A stretch of DNA of 64,000 nt from Nocardioides sp. LHD-245. Its GTDB lineage: Bacteria > Actinomycetota > Actinomycetes > Propionibacteriales > Nocardioidaceae. A model generated the notes under the pieces. It saw only the letters and a program-made list of their open reading frames with translations, made no database searches and was not told where the DNA came from. Below are positions 48,498-57,383 of this stretch, one piece after another. Location of the stretch: assembly GCF_030929495.1 (NCBI RefSeq), contig NZ_JAVFWN010000005.1, positions 275,837 to 339,836 on the forward strand. Direction: 5' to 3'. Numbering within the stretch: position 1 is the first letter of the stretch; every line of letters begins with the position of its first letter. A program made the position numbers and the translations under genes.

Positions 48498-49288
48498 GGC
48501 TCCGAGGGTACGACGACGTCCTCGTCGTCCTCGGCAGCGGCCTCCTCGACGGCCCGCTCGGACGTGGCGTCGCGCACGTAGCGGAACCACAGGAAGGCCG
48601 CGAACGCCGCGAAGACCCACCACTCGATGGCGTACAGGAGGTTGCGCAGCCCGGTGAACCGGCTGGCCTCCGGGAGCTGGTCGAGGGTCGCGCCGTCGAC
48701 GCCGGCGGCCGCGTCGCCGGCGGGCGGCTCCTCGGCGATGACGTAGGCGCCGTAGAGATCCTGGTCGACGCGCTGCACGAGGTCGGCGATGCGCAGCTCC
48801 GGCAGGACGTCGTCGCTCGGGTCGTCGTCGACCTGGCCGCTGCCCTCCGGCGGCTGCAGCCAGCCGCGGAGGTCGACCTCGCCGACCGGCGGCGCGGGCA
48901 GGGTGGCGAGGTCGGTGCCGTCGGGCACCCAGCCCCGCACGACCGGTACGGCGGGAGCGGCCGGGTCACCGACCGTGATCGGCGTGACCAGCCAGCCGCC
49001 CTCGGCTCCGGCCGCACTCGCGCGGCCGGACACCAGGACGGTGCCCTCGGGCAGGAAGGTGCCGCGGACGTCGACCGGGCGGCCGAGTCCGGCGGTCGGG
49101 AACGGGTCGTCGGGACGGATCACGTCGCCGATCGGCACCGGGTCGGCCTGGGTGAGGTCGACCCGTTCGGCGGCGCGGCGGGCCTGGTAGGCGTCGTACT
49201 GCCACCCGCCCATGCCGACGGCGATCCCGACGCAGAGGAGGCCGAGCAGGTGGGCACCCCACAGCCGCACGCTCCACCACCGGACCAC
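48494..49288 (-). CDS. SURF1 family cytochrome c oxidase assembly protein
   Basis: Predicted 264-aa protein with the SURF1 topology: an N-terminal helix (about 8-28), a large outside domain (PVDVRGTFLPEGTVLVSGR, WLVTPI..VPVVRGWVP) and a C-terminal helix (NLLYAIEWWVFAAFAAFLWF). SURF1 helps haem A insertion or assembly of aa3-type oxidase. GTG start at 49288. A partial duplicate of this gene lies at 44569-44706. Confidence 0.92.
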   Translation of the reverse strand: MVRWWSVRLWGAHLLGLLCVGIAVGMGGWQYDAYQARRAAERVDLTQADPVPIGDVIRPDDPFPTAGLGRPVDVRGTFLPEGTVLVSGRASAAGAEGGWLVTPITVGDPAAPAVPVVRGWVPDGTDLATLPAPPVGEVDLRGWLQPPEGSGQVDDDPSDDVLPELRIADLVQRVDQDLYGAYVIAEEPPAGDAAAGVDGATLDQLPEASRFTGLRNLLYAIEWWVFAAFAAFLWFRYVRDATSERAVEEAAAEDDEDVVVPSEP

Positions 49289-49685
49289 ACCAGCAGCCTA
49301 CGAGGCGACACCTCGACGGTCCGGTGCGGGCCCGGATCCGGCTCGACGTCCGGGCGCCCGGGTCGCTGCCCGCGCGCGCGTCACTTTCGCCGGGCCTGTC
49401 CGGGCACCCTCGCCACCGGCCCGAAAAATCGGTGTCGCGACCGCGTAAGGACGCCGGGCCGGGGGTGTCTCCTCTGTACCGGTCGCCACGGGTCCCCACC
49501 ACGACGGCGGCCGGTCCGGGTCGCCGCTGGGGGGAGGGCGACCTGCAGGGGGCGGGACTCTCCGCACCACCTTCGCTGCCGGGCTGCACACCCCACAGGC
49601 AGCGCGGCAGCGAAGGACTCCCGCCAGCAAGACGAACTGGTATGACCACTTGACCACCTGACCGGCTCGGCCTACGGTGACGCCC
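49289..49685. other. 397-bp gap between divergent SURF1 and FadR-type genes
   Basis: No ORF with a convincing start or family. The left part is very GC-rich. The right end holds the GntR-type operator-like TGGTATGACCA (49638-49648). Presumably it contains the two divergent promoters. I see no tRNA, terminator or repeat worth calling in the middle. Confidence 0.6.
49638..49648. promoter_or_regulatory. FadR/GntR-type operator-like site
   Basis: Dyad TGGT-ATG-ACCA, 38 bp upstream of the regulator ATG and overlapping the expected core promoter. A second TGACCACC follows at 49651. The pattern matches the TGGTnnnACCA operators of the FadR subfamily, suggesting autoregulation. Confidence 0.6.
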
Positions 49686-50408
49686 ATGGCCCTGCGTCCC
49701 GTGACCCGCCGCTCCGTCTCCGACCAGGTCTTCGACCAGCTCCTCGACGACGTCGTCGACGGCGAGCTCGCGGCCGGCGAGCCGCTGCCCAGCGAGCGCC
49801 GGCTGGCGGAGGTGCTCGGCATCTCCCGGCCGGCCGTGCGCGAGGCACTGCAACGGATCGCGCAGACCGGGCTGGTGGAGGTCCGCCACGGCGGCGCCAC
49901 CCTGGTCCGCGACTTCCGCCGTGCCGCCGGTCTCGACCTGCTGCCGCGGCTGCTCGTCCGCGGCGGCACCCTCGACACCGCGATCGGCCGTAGCGTGATC
50001 GAGGCCCGGGCCGAGGTCGGCCCCGGGATCGCCGCCCTGGCCGCCGAGCGGGGCGGGCCGACCCTCGCCGCCGGGCTGGACGCCGTGATCGACACGATGG
50101 CCACCACGACCGACGCGGTCGACTGGCAGGTGCTCGCCCTCGACTACTGGGACCTGCTCGTCGACGGCGCTGACTCGATGGTGTTCCGGCTGATGTTCAA
50201 CAGCCTGCGCGGCGCCTACGAGCCGGCGCTGCCCGCCCTGGCGACGCTGCTCGCCGGTGAGATCGGCCAGGTCGAGCCCTACCGGCTGCTCACCGCAGCG
50301 GTCCGCGCCGGCGACGCCCCGACCGCCCGCGCCGCCGCGACCCGGGTGCTCACGCCCACCGCCGACACCCTGCTCGGTGCCTTCGCCGCGATGGGGGAGG
50401 ACCGATGA
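49686..50408 (+). CDS. FadR-subfamily GntR transcriptional regulator
   Basis: Predicted 240-aa regulator. The N-terminal winged helix has SVSDQVFDQLLDDVVDGELAAGEPLPSERRLAEVLGISRPAVREALQRI and ends with GLVEVRHGG. The all-helical FCD-like effector domain follows. The ATG at 49686 was chosen; a GTG three codons upstream is possible. It overlaps the hydroxylase/desaturase gene by 4 bp, so regulator and enzyme are made together. The likely signal is an acyl-CoA or a lipid-derived acid. Confidence 0.92.
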   Translation: MALRPVTRRSVSDQVFDQLLDDVVDGELAAGEPLPSERRLAEVLGISRPAVREALQRIAQTGLVEVRHGGATLVRDFRRAAGLDLLPRLLVRGGTLDTAIGRSVIEARAEVGPGIAALAAERGGPTLAAGLDAVIDTMATTTDAVDWQVLALDYWDLLVDGADSMVFRLMFNSLRGAYEPALPALATLLAGEIGQVEPYRLLTAAVRAGDAPTARAAATRVLTPTADTLLGAFAAMGEDR

Positions 50409-51136
50409 GTCCCCGCGAGGCGCACGCGCAGCGCCGGCTCGCCGACGACGAGGCCCGCCTCGACAAGTACGTCGGCGACCGGGCCGCCGGGCGTCGTACC
50501 AACCAGTCACTGGCCGAGGTGTTCGCCGCGTTCTGGCGCCACCCGAGCCCCTACCTGCTGACGGCCTGTCTGGCCGCCGCGGTCACCGGACGGCTGCTGT
50601 CCGGCCCGGGCAGCTGGTGGGAGCTGGCGGTCCCGCTCGGACTGGTCGCGATCCTGCCGGTCGTGGAGTGGGTGGTCCACGTGTTCATCCTGCACTGGAA
50701 GCCCCGCCGGGTCGGGCCGGTCACCCTCGACCCGCTCCTGGCGCGCAAGCACCGCGCCCACCACGCCGACCCCCGCGCGATCCCGCTCGTCTTCATCCCG
50801 TGGCAGGCGCAGCTGTGGCTCGCGCCCACCTGGACCCTGCTGGCCTGGCTGGTCACCCCGACCACCGGCGCGATGTTCACGCTGCTGGTGGCGGTCTACG
50901 CCATCAAGTCCGGCTACGAGTGGACCCACTACCTGCTGCACAGCGACTACCGGCCGAGGTCCACGTGGTACCGCAGGGTCTGGCGCAACCACCGGCTGCA
51001 CCACTACAAGAGCGAGCACTACTGGTTCACCGTCACCACCGCGGGGACGGCGGACCGGCTGTTCGGCACCGCACCCGACCCGAGCACGGTGCCGACCTCC
51101 CCGACTGTTCAGCGGCTCCACGACCTCGCGCTGTGA
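50405..51136 (+). CDS. Sterol desaturase / fatty acid hydroxylase superfamily protein
   Basis: Predicted 243-aa membrane di-iron enzyme. Its histidine clusters are RKHRAHHADP, HYLLHS and RNHRLHHYKSEHYWFTVT, with about four hydrophobic helices between them. Members hydroxylate or desaturate acyl chains, carotenoids or sterols using O2. The direct coupling to a FadR-type regulator supports a lipid-modifying role. The stop is 13 bp before the MBL-fold gene. Confidence 0.92.
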   Translation: MSPREAHAQRRLADDEARLDKYVGDRAAGRRTNQSLAEVFAAFWRHPSPYLLTACLAAAVTGRLLSGPGSWWELAVPLGLVAILPVVEWVVHVFILHWKPRRVGPVTLDPLLARKHRAHHADPRAIPLVFIPWQAQLWLAPTWTLLAWLVTPTTGAMFTLLVAVYAIKSGYEWTHYLLHSDYRPRSTWYRRVWRNHRLHHYKSEHYWFTVTTAGTADRLFGTAPDPSTVPTSPTVQRLHDLAL

Positions 51137-51149
51137 CAGGCTGACGCCC

Positions 51150-51932
51150 GTGCGGATCCACCACCTGAACTGCGCGACCATGCGGCCGCCGCTCGCTCCC
51201 ACCATGGTCGCCCACGTGCTGCTCCTCGAGCGCGCCGACGGTCTCGCGCTCGTCGACACCGGCTTCGGCACCGGCGACCTCGCCGACCGCAAGCGCCTCG
51301 GCCGCCCGTTCCTCACCACCGTGCGCCCCGACCTCGACCCGGGCGAGACCGCGCTGGCGCAGGTGAAAGCGCGCGGCCACGACCCGGCCGACGTCACCGA
51401 CATCCTGCTCACCCACCTCGACCTCGACCACGCCGGCGGCATCGGCGACTTCCCGAACGCCCGGGTGCACGTCCACGCCACGGAGCACGCCGCGGCCACG
51501 CGCCCGTCGCTGCGTGAGAAGGCCCGCTACGTCGCGGGCCAGTGGGCGCACGACCCGCAGTGGTCGCTGCACCAGGAGGGCGGCGACGACTGGTTCGGGT
51601 TCGCCTCGGTCACCGCGCTCGCCGACGACGTCGTGATCGTCCCGCTGCACGGCCACACCCGCGGCCACGCCGGGGTCGCCGTACGCCGCGACGACGGGCG
51701 GTGGCTGCTCCACGCGGGCGACGCCTTCTTCCACGGCGGTCAGCTGGACGATCCGCCGACCTGCCCGGCCTCACTGGCCGCGTTCCAGCGGCTGATGGCC
51801 GTCGACAACCGGCAGCGGGTGGCCAACCTCGAGCGGCTCCAGGACCTGGCCCGCGACCAGCGCGACGAGGTCACGATCATCTGCGCCCACGACCGGGCGC
51901 AGTACGACGCGCTCAGCTCGGGCAGACCGTGA
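51150..51932 (+). CDS. MBL-fold metallo-hydrolase
   Basis: Predicted 260-aa metallo-beta-lactamase-fold protein. It has the dinuclear-metal motif LLTHLDLDHAGGIGD, further ligands in PLHGHTRGHAGVAV and HAGDAFFHGG, and a C-terminal IICAHD. N-acyl-homoserine lactonase or lactone/thioester hydrolase-like. GTG start at 51150. Its 3' end overlaps the convergent lipoprotein gene by 20 bp. Confidence 0.92.
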   Translation: MRIHHLNCATMRPPLAPTMVAHVLLLERADGLALVDTGFGTGDLADRKRLGRPFLTTVRPDLDPGETALAQVKARGHDPADVTDILLTHLDLDHAGGIGDFPNARVHVHATEHAAATRPSLREKARYVAGQWAHDPQWSLHQEGGDDWFGFASVTALADDVVIVPLHGHTRGHAGVAVRRDDGRWLLHAGDAFFHGGQLDDPPTCPASLAAFQRLMAVDNRQRVANLERLQDLARDQRDEVTIICAHDRAQYDALSSGRP

Positions 51933-52881
51933 ACGGCAGCCGCCGCTCGCGGACCAGCCGGGCCGCGGCCGGCGGATCGGCCAGGGTGTAGCCCAGCCGC
52001 CCGCTCGACGGATCCGCGACGCCCCTGCTCATGACCAGCCCGAACTCCGGGTCGGTCGGCGGCATCACCTCGGCCAGCCGGACCCGGTCGAAGGCGTCGC
52101 TGCGCGCCTTGCCGAGCTGCACCGTCACCAGCTCGGTGCCCAGCGCCACCGACCAGGCCTCGAGCTCGTCGAGCCCGTGCAACGCGGCGGCGGGCGCCGC
52201 GGCGAGCTGCTCCTCCATGCCGGCGCCGAAGACCGTGGCGAAGGGCGTGCAGCCGCGCTCGACGTACGTCGACACGGCCTCGCTCCCCGTCAGCGCGACC
52301 AGCTCGGGGTCGGCGCCCCAGGCCGCCGCCGGCGCGGGGGGTGCCGTCGAGGTGACCAGCCGGCGGGCGTCGTCGACGACCGCTCCCGCGAGCGGGCCGA
52401 CGCCGGCCTCGACCGCCCGGTGCACCGCGGCCATCGCCTTGTCGTCGTGGAACGCGAGGACCCAGCCGCCGCCGGCGCCGTCCGCACCGGACCAGCTGGC
52501 CTCCCAGGCGACGTCGTCCTGGCTGATGCCGAACTGGTTGCGCAGCCGCTGGTCGACCGGGCGCAACAGCCCCTCGGAGAGGGCGGCGGTGCGCCGGATC
52601 CGCCGCCAGAATCGCTCCCGCTCCGGAGCGGGCGTGGCCCCGTCGAGCGTCGAGAAGCCGAGCACCAGGCGGAGCTGGTCGAAGTCGGTGACCGCGAGCG
52701 TCGTGGCCGTGGCGGGCACGAGGGCCAGCACCGCGGCGGAGGGCTCCTTGGAGGCGTCGTACTCGGCGACGGCGGTCTCGGGCTCCGGCACCTGCTGCTT
52801 GACCGGGTCCGGATCGCCGCTGCAGCCGGCGAGCCCGGTGACGATGATGACGGCAGCCACCATCCCGCCGATCCGCCCCAT
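51913..52881 (-). CDS. Secreted lipoprotein of unknown function
   Basis: Predicted 322-aa protein. The signal peptide MGRIGGMVAAVIIVTGLAGCSG ends in a lipobox (LAGC), giving lipid-anchored Cys near residue 20. The mature part is mixed alpha/beta with no domain I recognise. It includes two Cys residues in the C-terminal half (ERGCTPF and the final TVCPS) that may pair. The ATG at 52881 was preferred over an upstream GTG/ATG because it gives a compact signal peptide. Confidence 0.8.
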   Translation of the reverse strand: MGRIGGMVAAVIIVTGLAGCSGDPDPVKQQVPEPETAVAEYDASKEPSAAVLALVPATATTLAVTDFDQLRLVLGFSTLDGATPAPERERFWRRIRRTAALSEGLLRPVDQRLRNQFGISQDDVAWEASWSGADGAGGGWVLAFHDDKAMAAVHRAVEAGVGPLAGAVVDDARRLVTSTAPPAPAAAWGADPELVALTGSEAVSTYVERGCTPFATVFGAGMEEQLAAAPAAALHGLDELEAWSVALGTELVTVQLGKARSDAFDRVRLAEVMPPTDPEFGLVMSRGVADPSSGRLGYTLADPPAAARLVRERRLPFTVCPS

Positions 52882-52932
52882 GCCGCTCACGCGCCGAATC
52901 TTGCCATGCCTCCGGCGGGCCCGTCGCCAGAT

Positions 52933-52968
52933 GCGAGCGGGCGCCGGCGAGAACGCCGACGCCCGCTC
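52933..52968 (-). terminator. Stem-loop after the S33 peptidase gene
   Basis: Arms CGAGCGGGCG (52933-52942) and CGCCCGCTCG (52959-52968) extend a smaller inner stem CGGCG-AGAA-CGCCG. It lies 47 bp past the peptidase stop codon on its strand. There is no U-tract. Confidence 0.75.
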
Positions 52969-53014
52969 GTGGGTGGGGATCACCCCGGTGACTCGTGACT
53001 TCTCTCCCTGCGGA

Positions 53015-54643
53015 TCAGCGACCCGAGGACTGCGCCTCGACGAGCAGCCTGCGCAAGTCGGCCGGCATCCGGTCGTCGACCGTCAGCGGACCGGTGCCCC
53101 GGGCCGACGCGCTCGCCGCCGGCGGCGGGACCGGGTCGCACTTGAGGTCGCTGCGCTTCTTCTTGCTGCGCTTCGGGAGCACCCCGGTGTCGAGGTAGCT
53201 CGCCACCAGGTCGTCGGTGCAGGCGATGCCGGACAGCGAGCCGGAGTGCGTCGTACCGCCCTTGCCCTCGATGAGGAACGAGCTCGGGAACGCCTTCCGC
53301 GTGGCCACCGCACCGGAGAACACCGTGGCGGCGTCCTTGGTCTCGGCGATCATCAGGATCGGCGACTTCACCTTCTTGCCGCTGACGTCGAAGGCCTGCT
53401 GGGACTTGGCCGGCCAGTTGAGGCAGGGCGCGTTGTACCAGGTGTTGCCCCACGTCAGGAACGGGTGCTTCTTGTGCACGCGCCAGGCGTCGGCCTCTGT
53501 CTGCTTCCAGTCCGGCCACTTCGCGTCGGTGCACTGCACCGCGTTGTAGACGGCGAAGCCGTTGTCGTCGCCGGGCTCGGCGTACATCGCGATCAGGTCC
53601 GCACCGTCGCCCGTCTTGACGAACTTCGCGTACGCGAGGCCGATGGTGTTCCAGTCGTAGACGTAGTAGCCGGCGCTGAGCAGCACGTCACCGAGCTCGT
53701 CGGGTCCGAGCCTGCCCTCCGCGGCGGGCTGCTTGTCGAGCCGCTTGAGCAGCTTGTAGTAGCCCTTGCGGATCGCCTTGCCGCTGGTGCCGAGGCCGTA
53801 GACGGCGTCGTTCTGGGCGAGCCACTTGAAGTACGTGCGGATGTTCTTGTCGAACGCGATGTTCTGGTCGACGTTGGACTCGTAGAAGGCCCGGTCGGCG
53901 TTGAGCACGCCGTCCCACACGAACCGCCCGACCTTCTTCGGGAACATCGTCGCGTAGACCTGCCCGAGGTAGGTGCCGTAGGAGAAGCCGTAGTAGTTGA
54001 GCTTCGGCGCACCGACGGCCTTGCGCAGGCTCTCGAGGTCCTGGGCGACGTCGGTGGTGTGGATGTGCTTGAGGAGGCGCTTCGCGTCGGACTTCGAGCA
54101 CGCCTTGGCGTACTTCTTGGTCACCCGCTGCCACCACTTGAGGTCCTTCTTCTTCGTCGGCACGTAGTTGGGCCGGTCGTAGCCCGCACCCGGGTAGTTC
54201 GGGTTGCAGCTCAGCGACGGCTGACTGCTGCCGACACCGCGCGGGTCGAAGCCGTACCAGTCGTACTTGGCGCCGACACCGTTGGGGATCGCCGCGCCGA
54301 GGCGGGCCATGCCGAGACCGGACCCACCGGGACCGCCCGGGTTGCCCGCGATCATGCCCTTGTAGTCCGGGTTGGTGTGCAGCACCCGGCTGACGGCGAT
54401 CTGGATCTTCTTGCCCTTGGGCTTGTCGTAGTCGAGGGGGACCTCGAGCATCGCGCACTGCGCACCCGCGTCGATCAGACGCTGGTTGGTGCAGGCGCCC
54501 CACACGGGCGCCGGCGGTGTGTACGACGCGGGCTTGGCCTGCGTGACCTGCGGAGCCTGCGGCGCGGCGCTGCTGCTCCCCCCTGGCACCAGCACAGCTG
54601 CTGCCGTTACTACCGACGCCACGATCGTCAGTGCTCTCTTCAC
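53015..54643 (-). CDS. Secreted S33-type alpha/beta-hydrolase peptidase (tripeptidyl aminopeptidase-like)
   Basis: Predicted 542-aa exported enzyme. A Sec signal peptide (RALTIVASVVTAAAVLVPGGSSSAA) is followed by the catalytic fold with MIAGNPGGPGGSG (oxyanion region), YGFDPRGVGSS, and the nucleophile elbow YYGFSYGTYLG. The C-terminal TAP-like domain supplies the acid in IAETKD and the His in GTTHSGSLSG. It is expected to release short peptides or amino acids outside the cell. The GTG start at 54643 has a GGAAGG site. It is long and Lys-rich, typical of the Nocardioides/Streptomyces family. Confidence 0.93.
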   Translation of the reverse strand: MKRALTIVASVVTAAAVLVPGGSSSAAPQAPQVTQAKPASYTPPAPVWGACTNQRLIDAGAQCAMLEVPLDYDKPKGKKIQIAVSRVLHTNPDYKGMIAGNPGGPGGSGLGMARLGAAIPNGVGAKYDWYGFDPRGVGSSQPSLSCNPNYPGAGYDRPNYVPTKKKDLKWWQRVTKKYAKACSKSDAKRLLKHIHTTDVAQDLESLRKAVGAPKLNYYGFSYGTYLGQVYATMFPKKVGRFVWDGVLNADRAFYESNVDQNIAFDKNIRTYFKWLAQNDAVYGLGTSGKAIRKGYYKLLKRLDKQPAAEGRLGPDELGDVLLSAGYYVYDWNTIGLAYAKFVKTGDGADLIAMYAEPGDDNGFAVYNAVQCTDAKWPDWKQTEADAWRVHKKHPFLTWGNTWYNAPCLNWPAKSQQAFDVSGKKVKSPILMIAETKDAATVFSGAVATRKAFPSSFLIEGKGGTTHSGSLSGIACTDDLVASYLDTGVLPKRSKKKRSDLKCDPVPPPAASASARGTGPLTVDDRMPADLRRLLVEAQSSGR

Positions 54644-54803
54644 TTCACAACCTTCCGAGATGAGGGTCTTCCGAGATGTGCCCGGCAGAACCGGAGCACC
54701 CTCCGACACTGCCTCTTCTGTGGCCTCACGTCCACCCCGACGCGCAGGAGATTCTCCGGTGACGTCCGGGCTCGGCCGCAAGAGTCCGTGGCTGCCGTAC
54801 CCG

Positions 54804-55166
54804 ATGCGGGGTCGATCAACCCTGCAGGGACATCTCCTCCAGCACGCCGCGCCGGGTCCGAGACGCCTGCTCTTCCCGGGCGATCGCACCGACCACATGA
54901 GCGCCCGCTACCTCATGGACCGCTGCCGCCCGACTCACGAGAAGGCCGGACGGCCTGACCTCACGATCCACCACCTCCGCCTCACGGCCCTGACCATGGC
55001 TGGCCAACACGGCGCCACCGCGGCGGAGCCCCAGGCCCGCGCCGGCCACGCATCCCGAGGCCGCGATGCGATCTACCAGCACGCCACCTTGGACCGCGAC
55101 CGGCTGCTGGCCGAGAAGATCGGCCAGTCGTACGACGCCTGGCGCGACTCACGGCAACCGGAGTGA
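54804..55166 (+). pseudogene. Tyrosine recombinase (integrase) C-terminal remnant
   Basis: The frame contains LLFPGDRTDHMSARYLMDR, then KAGRPDLTIHHLRLTALTMA, GATAAEPQARAGHASR and the Tyr-bearing IYQHATLDRDRLLAEKIG. This matches the C-terminal catalytic part of a phage-type integrase (H..R, GH, Y). The N-terminal DNA-binding and first catalytic Arg regions are missing and there is no ribosome binding site. It marks the left end of the accessory region that follows and is likely the scar of an integrated element. Confidence 0.8.
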
Positions 55167-55236
55167 ACCCCGTGTCGGGGGCTCCAGGCAGATTGGTGCC
55201 CCGCTGTCGCACCAATCGCCCGACCGGAGGAGCGTC

Positions 55237-56290
55237 ATGACCGAACTCATTCCGACAGACGACATACCGGACGACGAGGCTGGTCTGCTCGACGATCTGG
55301 TCCAGATCGTCGAGGAAGGGCGGCGTACGGCGGCCATGCGGGTCAACGCCACCCTCACCATGACCTACTGGCTCGTGGGGCGTGCGATCCTCGTCAACAC
55401 CCTCCGCAACAGCCGCGCGGAGTACGGCCAGCAGATTGTTGCGACACTGTCGCACCAATTGAAGGCTCGGTTCGGACGAGGCTTCGATCGCACCAACGTC
55501 GTCCGCATGGGTCGCGCTCGCGCGAGCCTTCCCAGACCATGACGAGGTCGCTGCCCTCGCCCAGCAATTGAGCTGGTCGCACCTCCGTGAGCTCCTCGCG
55601 CTCAGCTCAGACGAGGCCCGGGCCTTCTACGCCGATGAGGCCGCGTCCAAGCACCTAAGCGTCCGAGAGCTGCGGGCCGCGATCGCGCGCAAGGCGTACG
55701 AGCGCCGCGAGATCGCCAACTCGCAGATCCCCGAAGGCTCAGCAGTCCCACGCGACACCTTCCGTGACCCGCTGATCCTCGACACCCTCGGCCTCCACGA
55801 CAGCTACCTCGAGAAGGACCTTGAGGCCGCGATTCTCCGCGACGTCCAGGCATTGCTGCTCGAGGTCGGCCAGGGTTTCGCCTTCATCGCCAGCCAGAAG
55901 CGGATGACCATCGACGGCGACGACTTCTCCCTGGACCTCCTGTTCTTCAGCCGCCCCCTCCGCCGCCTGATGGCCGTCGAGCTGAAGATCGGGAGGTTCA
56001 AGCCGAGCTACAAGGGTCAGATGGACTTGTACCTCAAGTGGCTCGATCGTTACGAACGTCAAGCTGGCGAAGAGGCTCCGCTCGGGCTGATCCTGTGCAC
56101 GGAGGTCAGCCGCGAGCAGGTCGAGCTCCTGGAGATGCACAAGGACGGCATTGCTGTCGCCGAGTACTGGCCCGTTCTGCCGCCCAAGCCCGAGTTGGAG
56201 GCGAAGCTCAGCGAGATCGTCCGCGACGCGCAGGAGCGCCTCGCGCGCCGGTGTCTGCCGGCATCGCTCGAACCGTCGGACGACGACTGA
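55237..56290 (+). pseudogene. YhcG-type (DUF1016) PDDEXK nuclease gene with a frameshift
   Basis: The first part (ATG 55237, AGGAG site) encodes the N-terminal helical domain, with YWLVGRAILVNTL..EYGQQIVATLSHQL and FGRGFDRTNVVRM. At the GGG run 55509-55511 the frame is lost. Dropping one G restores VALARAFPDHDEVAALAQQLSWSHLRELL in the frame ending at 56290. The downstream part has the nuclease core FIASQKRMTIDGDDFSLDLLFF and MAVELKIGRFKPSYKGQMDLYL. YhcG-like proteins are implicated in DNA recombination and defence. It is either a recent pseudogene or a base-call error; each half alone is incomplete. Confidence 0.85.
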
Positions 56291-56495
56291 TCACCGCAGG
56301 TCTGCGCCTGGACGTGATCGATCGAGCCGCGGCGCCAAGCCCGTCCGCTGACACCACCAGAGAGCTGCCGCTTCCTTTCGCCCACTAGGACGCACGCCAG
56401 TTGCGTACCGGGGGCGCCCATATTGACCAAGGTCGGCATGTAGGCAGCAACCAAAAAGCGAGGGAATACGTCCAGATAAGACCGCGAAGGGCCCA

Positions 56496-57383
56496 CTACG
56501 CGGTCAAACGCTTCTCGAGTTCGGTGAAAGTCCGGCAGCCGAGGAGGTCCGAGACTTCGACACTGGATCTCATGACGGCCTCTATAGCCTCGCGATTCGC
56601 TAAGCCACCTTTCAGACCGAGATGCTTGACCATTATCGGGGCAATGTCATGGCCGCGGCCATCTTGACGTTCATTCTCCGCCACCATGGCGAGGTCAATA
56701 GCCCAATTGACAATCACATCAATAGGTACCGGCCGCTCGGCTACTCTAATTTTCGCTATCGAACGAGTGACAACCTCCTTGATGACCAAAGGGACGTCGC
56801 CCTTTACAGCATCACAGGCCTTCGTCACATCGTCGATACAACCGATCCCGAACGCGTGCAGAGCAGCGCGAGCTGCCACTGCCGCCCGCAGAGTCGGAAC
56901 TATTGCGTCGATCACCGACTCAGCGCTTGCGGATTCCCCGATATGGAGGCCTCGGTTAAGAAGCCGACGCATCGGCTGCTCTGCAAGTACGTAACTTTCC
57001 AGCGAAGGGACTTCCGTCGTAATCAGACAGCTACGCTCGATAATTAGAGGTCCGATAAGATGGTCAAGATCGGCGTCAACGATACACGTCACCGCGCGCT
57101 GCCCGGGCGCTAATGTGCGATGCGCCATAATTGCCAGCGCCTGCACCCGTTGCTTTTCGCCGCTCGTCAAACTCAACTGCTCCAGGAGTTCACGACCGAC
57201 TAGGACGCGATCGCTAACTGAAAATACGCCCACGGGCCCTACGGCACGCTCATCGAGAAACCATCGAATAAACCCAACGTCCGTTGGTCCTTCAACGTAG
57301 ACGTCACGCAACTCGGGTTCATACTCGTATAAAGCCAGCAACGCTTCGACCGAGTACCGATCCCCGTCGTCCGAACTACTCAA
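56496..57383 (-). CDS. DUF4435/TOPRIM-domain protein, AriB-like (PARIS)
   Basis: Predicted 295-aa protein. The TOPRIM-like core has the acidic residue in VYVEGPTDVGFIRWFL (Glu31) and the Asp pair in CIVDADLDHL (Asp103, Asp105), followed by TTEVPSLESYVL. The size and domain match AriB, the toxic nuclease partner of the PARIS anti-phage system. The TTG start at 57383 overlaps the ATPase stop (TTGA), so the pair is co-translated. The base composition is visibly more AT-rich than the flanks, suggesting transfer. The call rests on architecture, not on a search. Confidence 0.75.
   Translation of the reverse strand: MSSSDDGDRYSVEALLALYEYEPELRDVYVEGPTDVGFIRWFLDERAVGPVGVFSVSDRVLVGRELLEQLSLTSGEKQRVQALAIMAHRTLAPGQRAVTCIVDADLDHLIGPLIIERSCLITTEVPSLESYVLAEQPMRRLLNRGLHIGESASAESVIDAIVPTLRAAVAARAALHAFGIGCIDDVTKACDAVKGDVPLVIKEVVTRSIAKIRVAERPVPIDVIVNWAIDLAMVAENERQDGRGHDIAPIMVKHLGLKGGLANREAIEAVMRSSVEVSDLLGCRTFTELEKRLTA

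Noticed and set aside
56622..57047. Plus-strand ORF opposite the AriB-like gene
   Set aside because: No recognisable domain or ribosome binding site. The opposite frame has a TOPRIM pattern and overlaps its ATPase partner.
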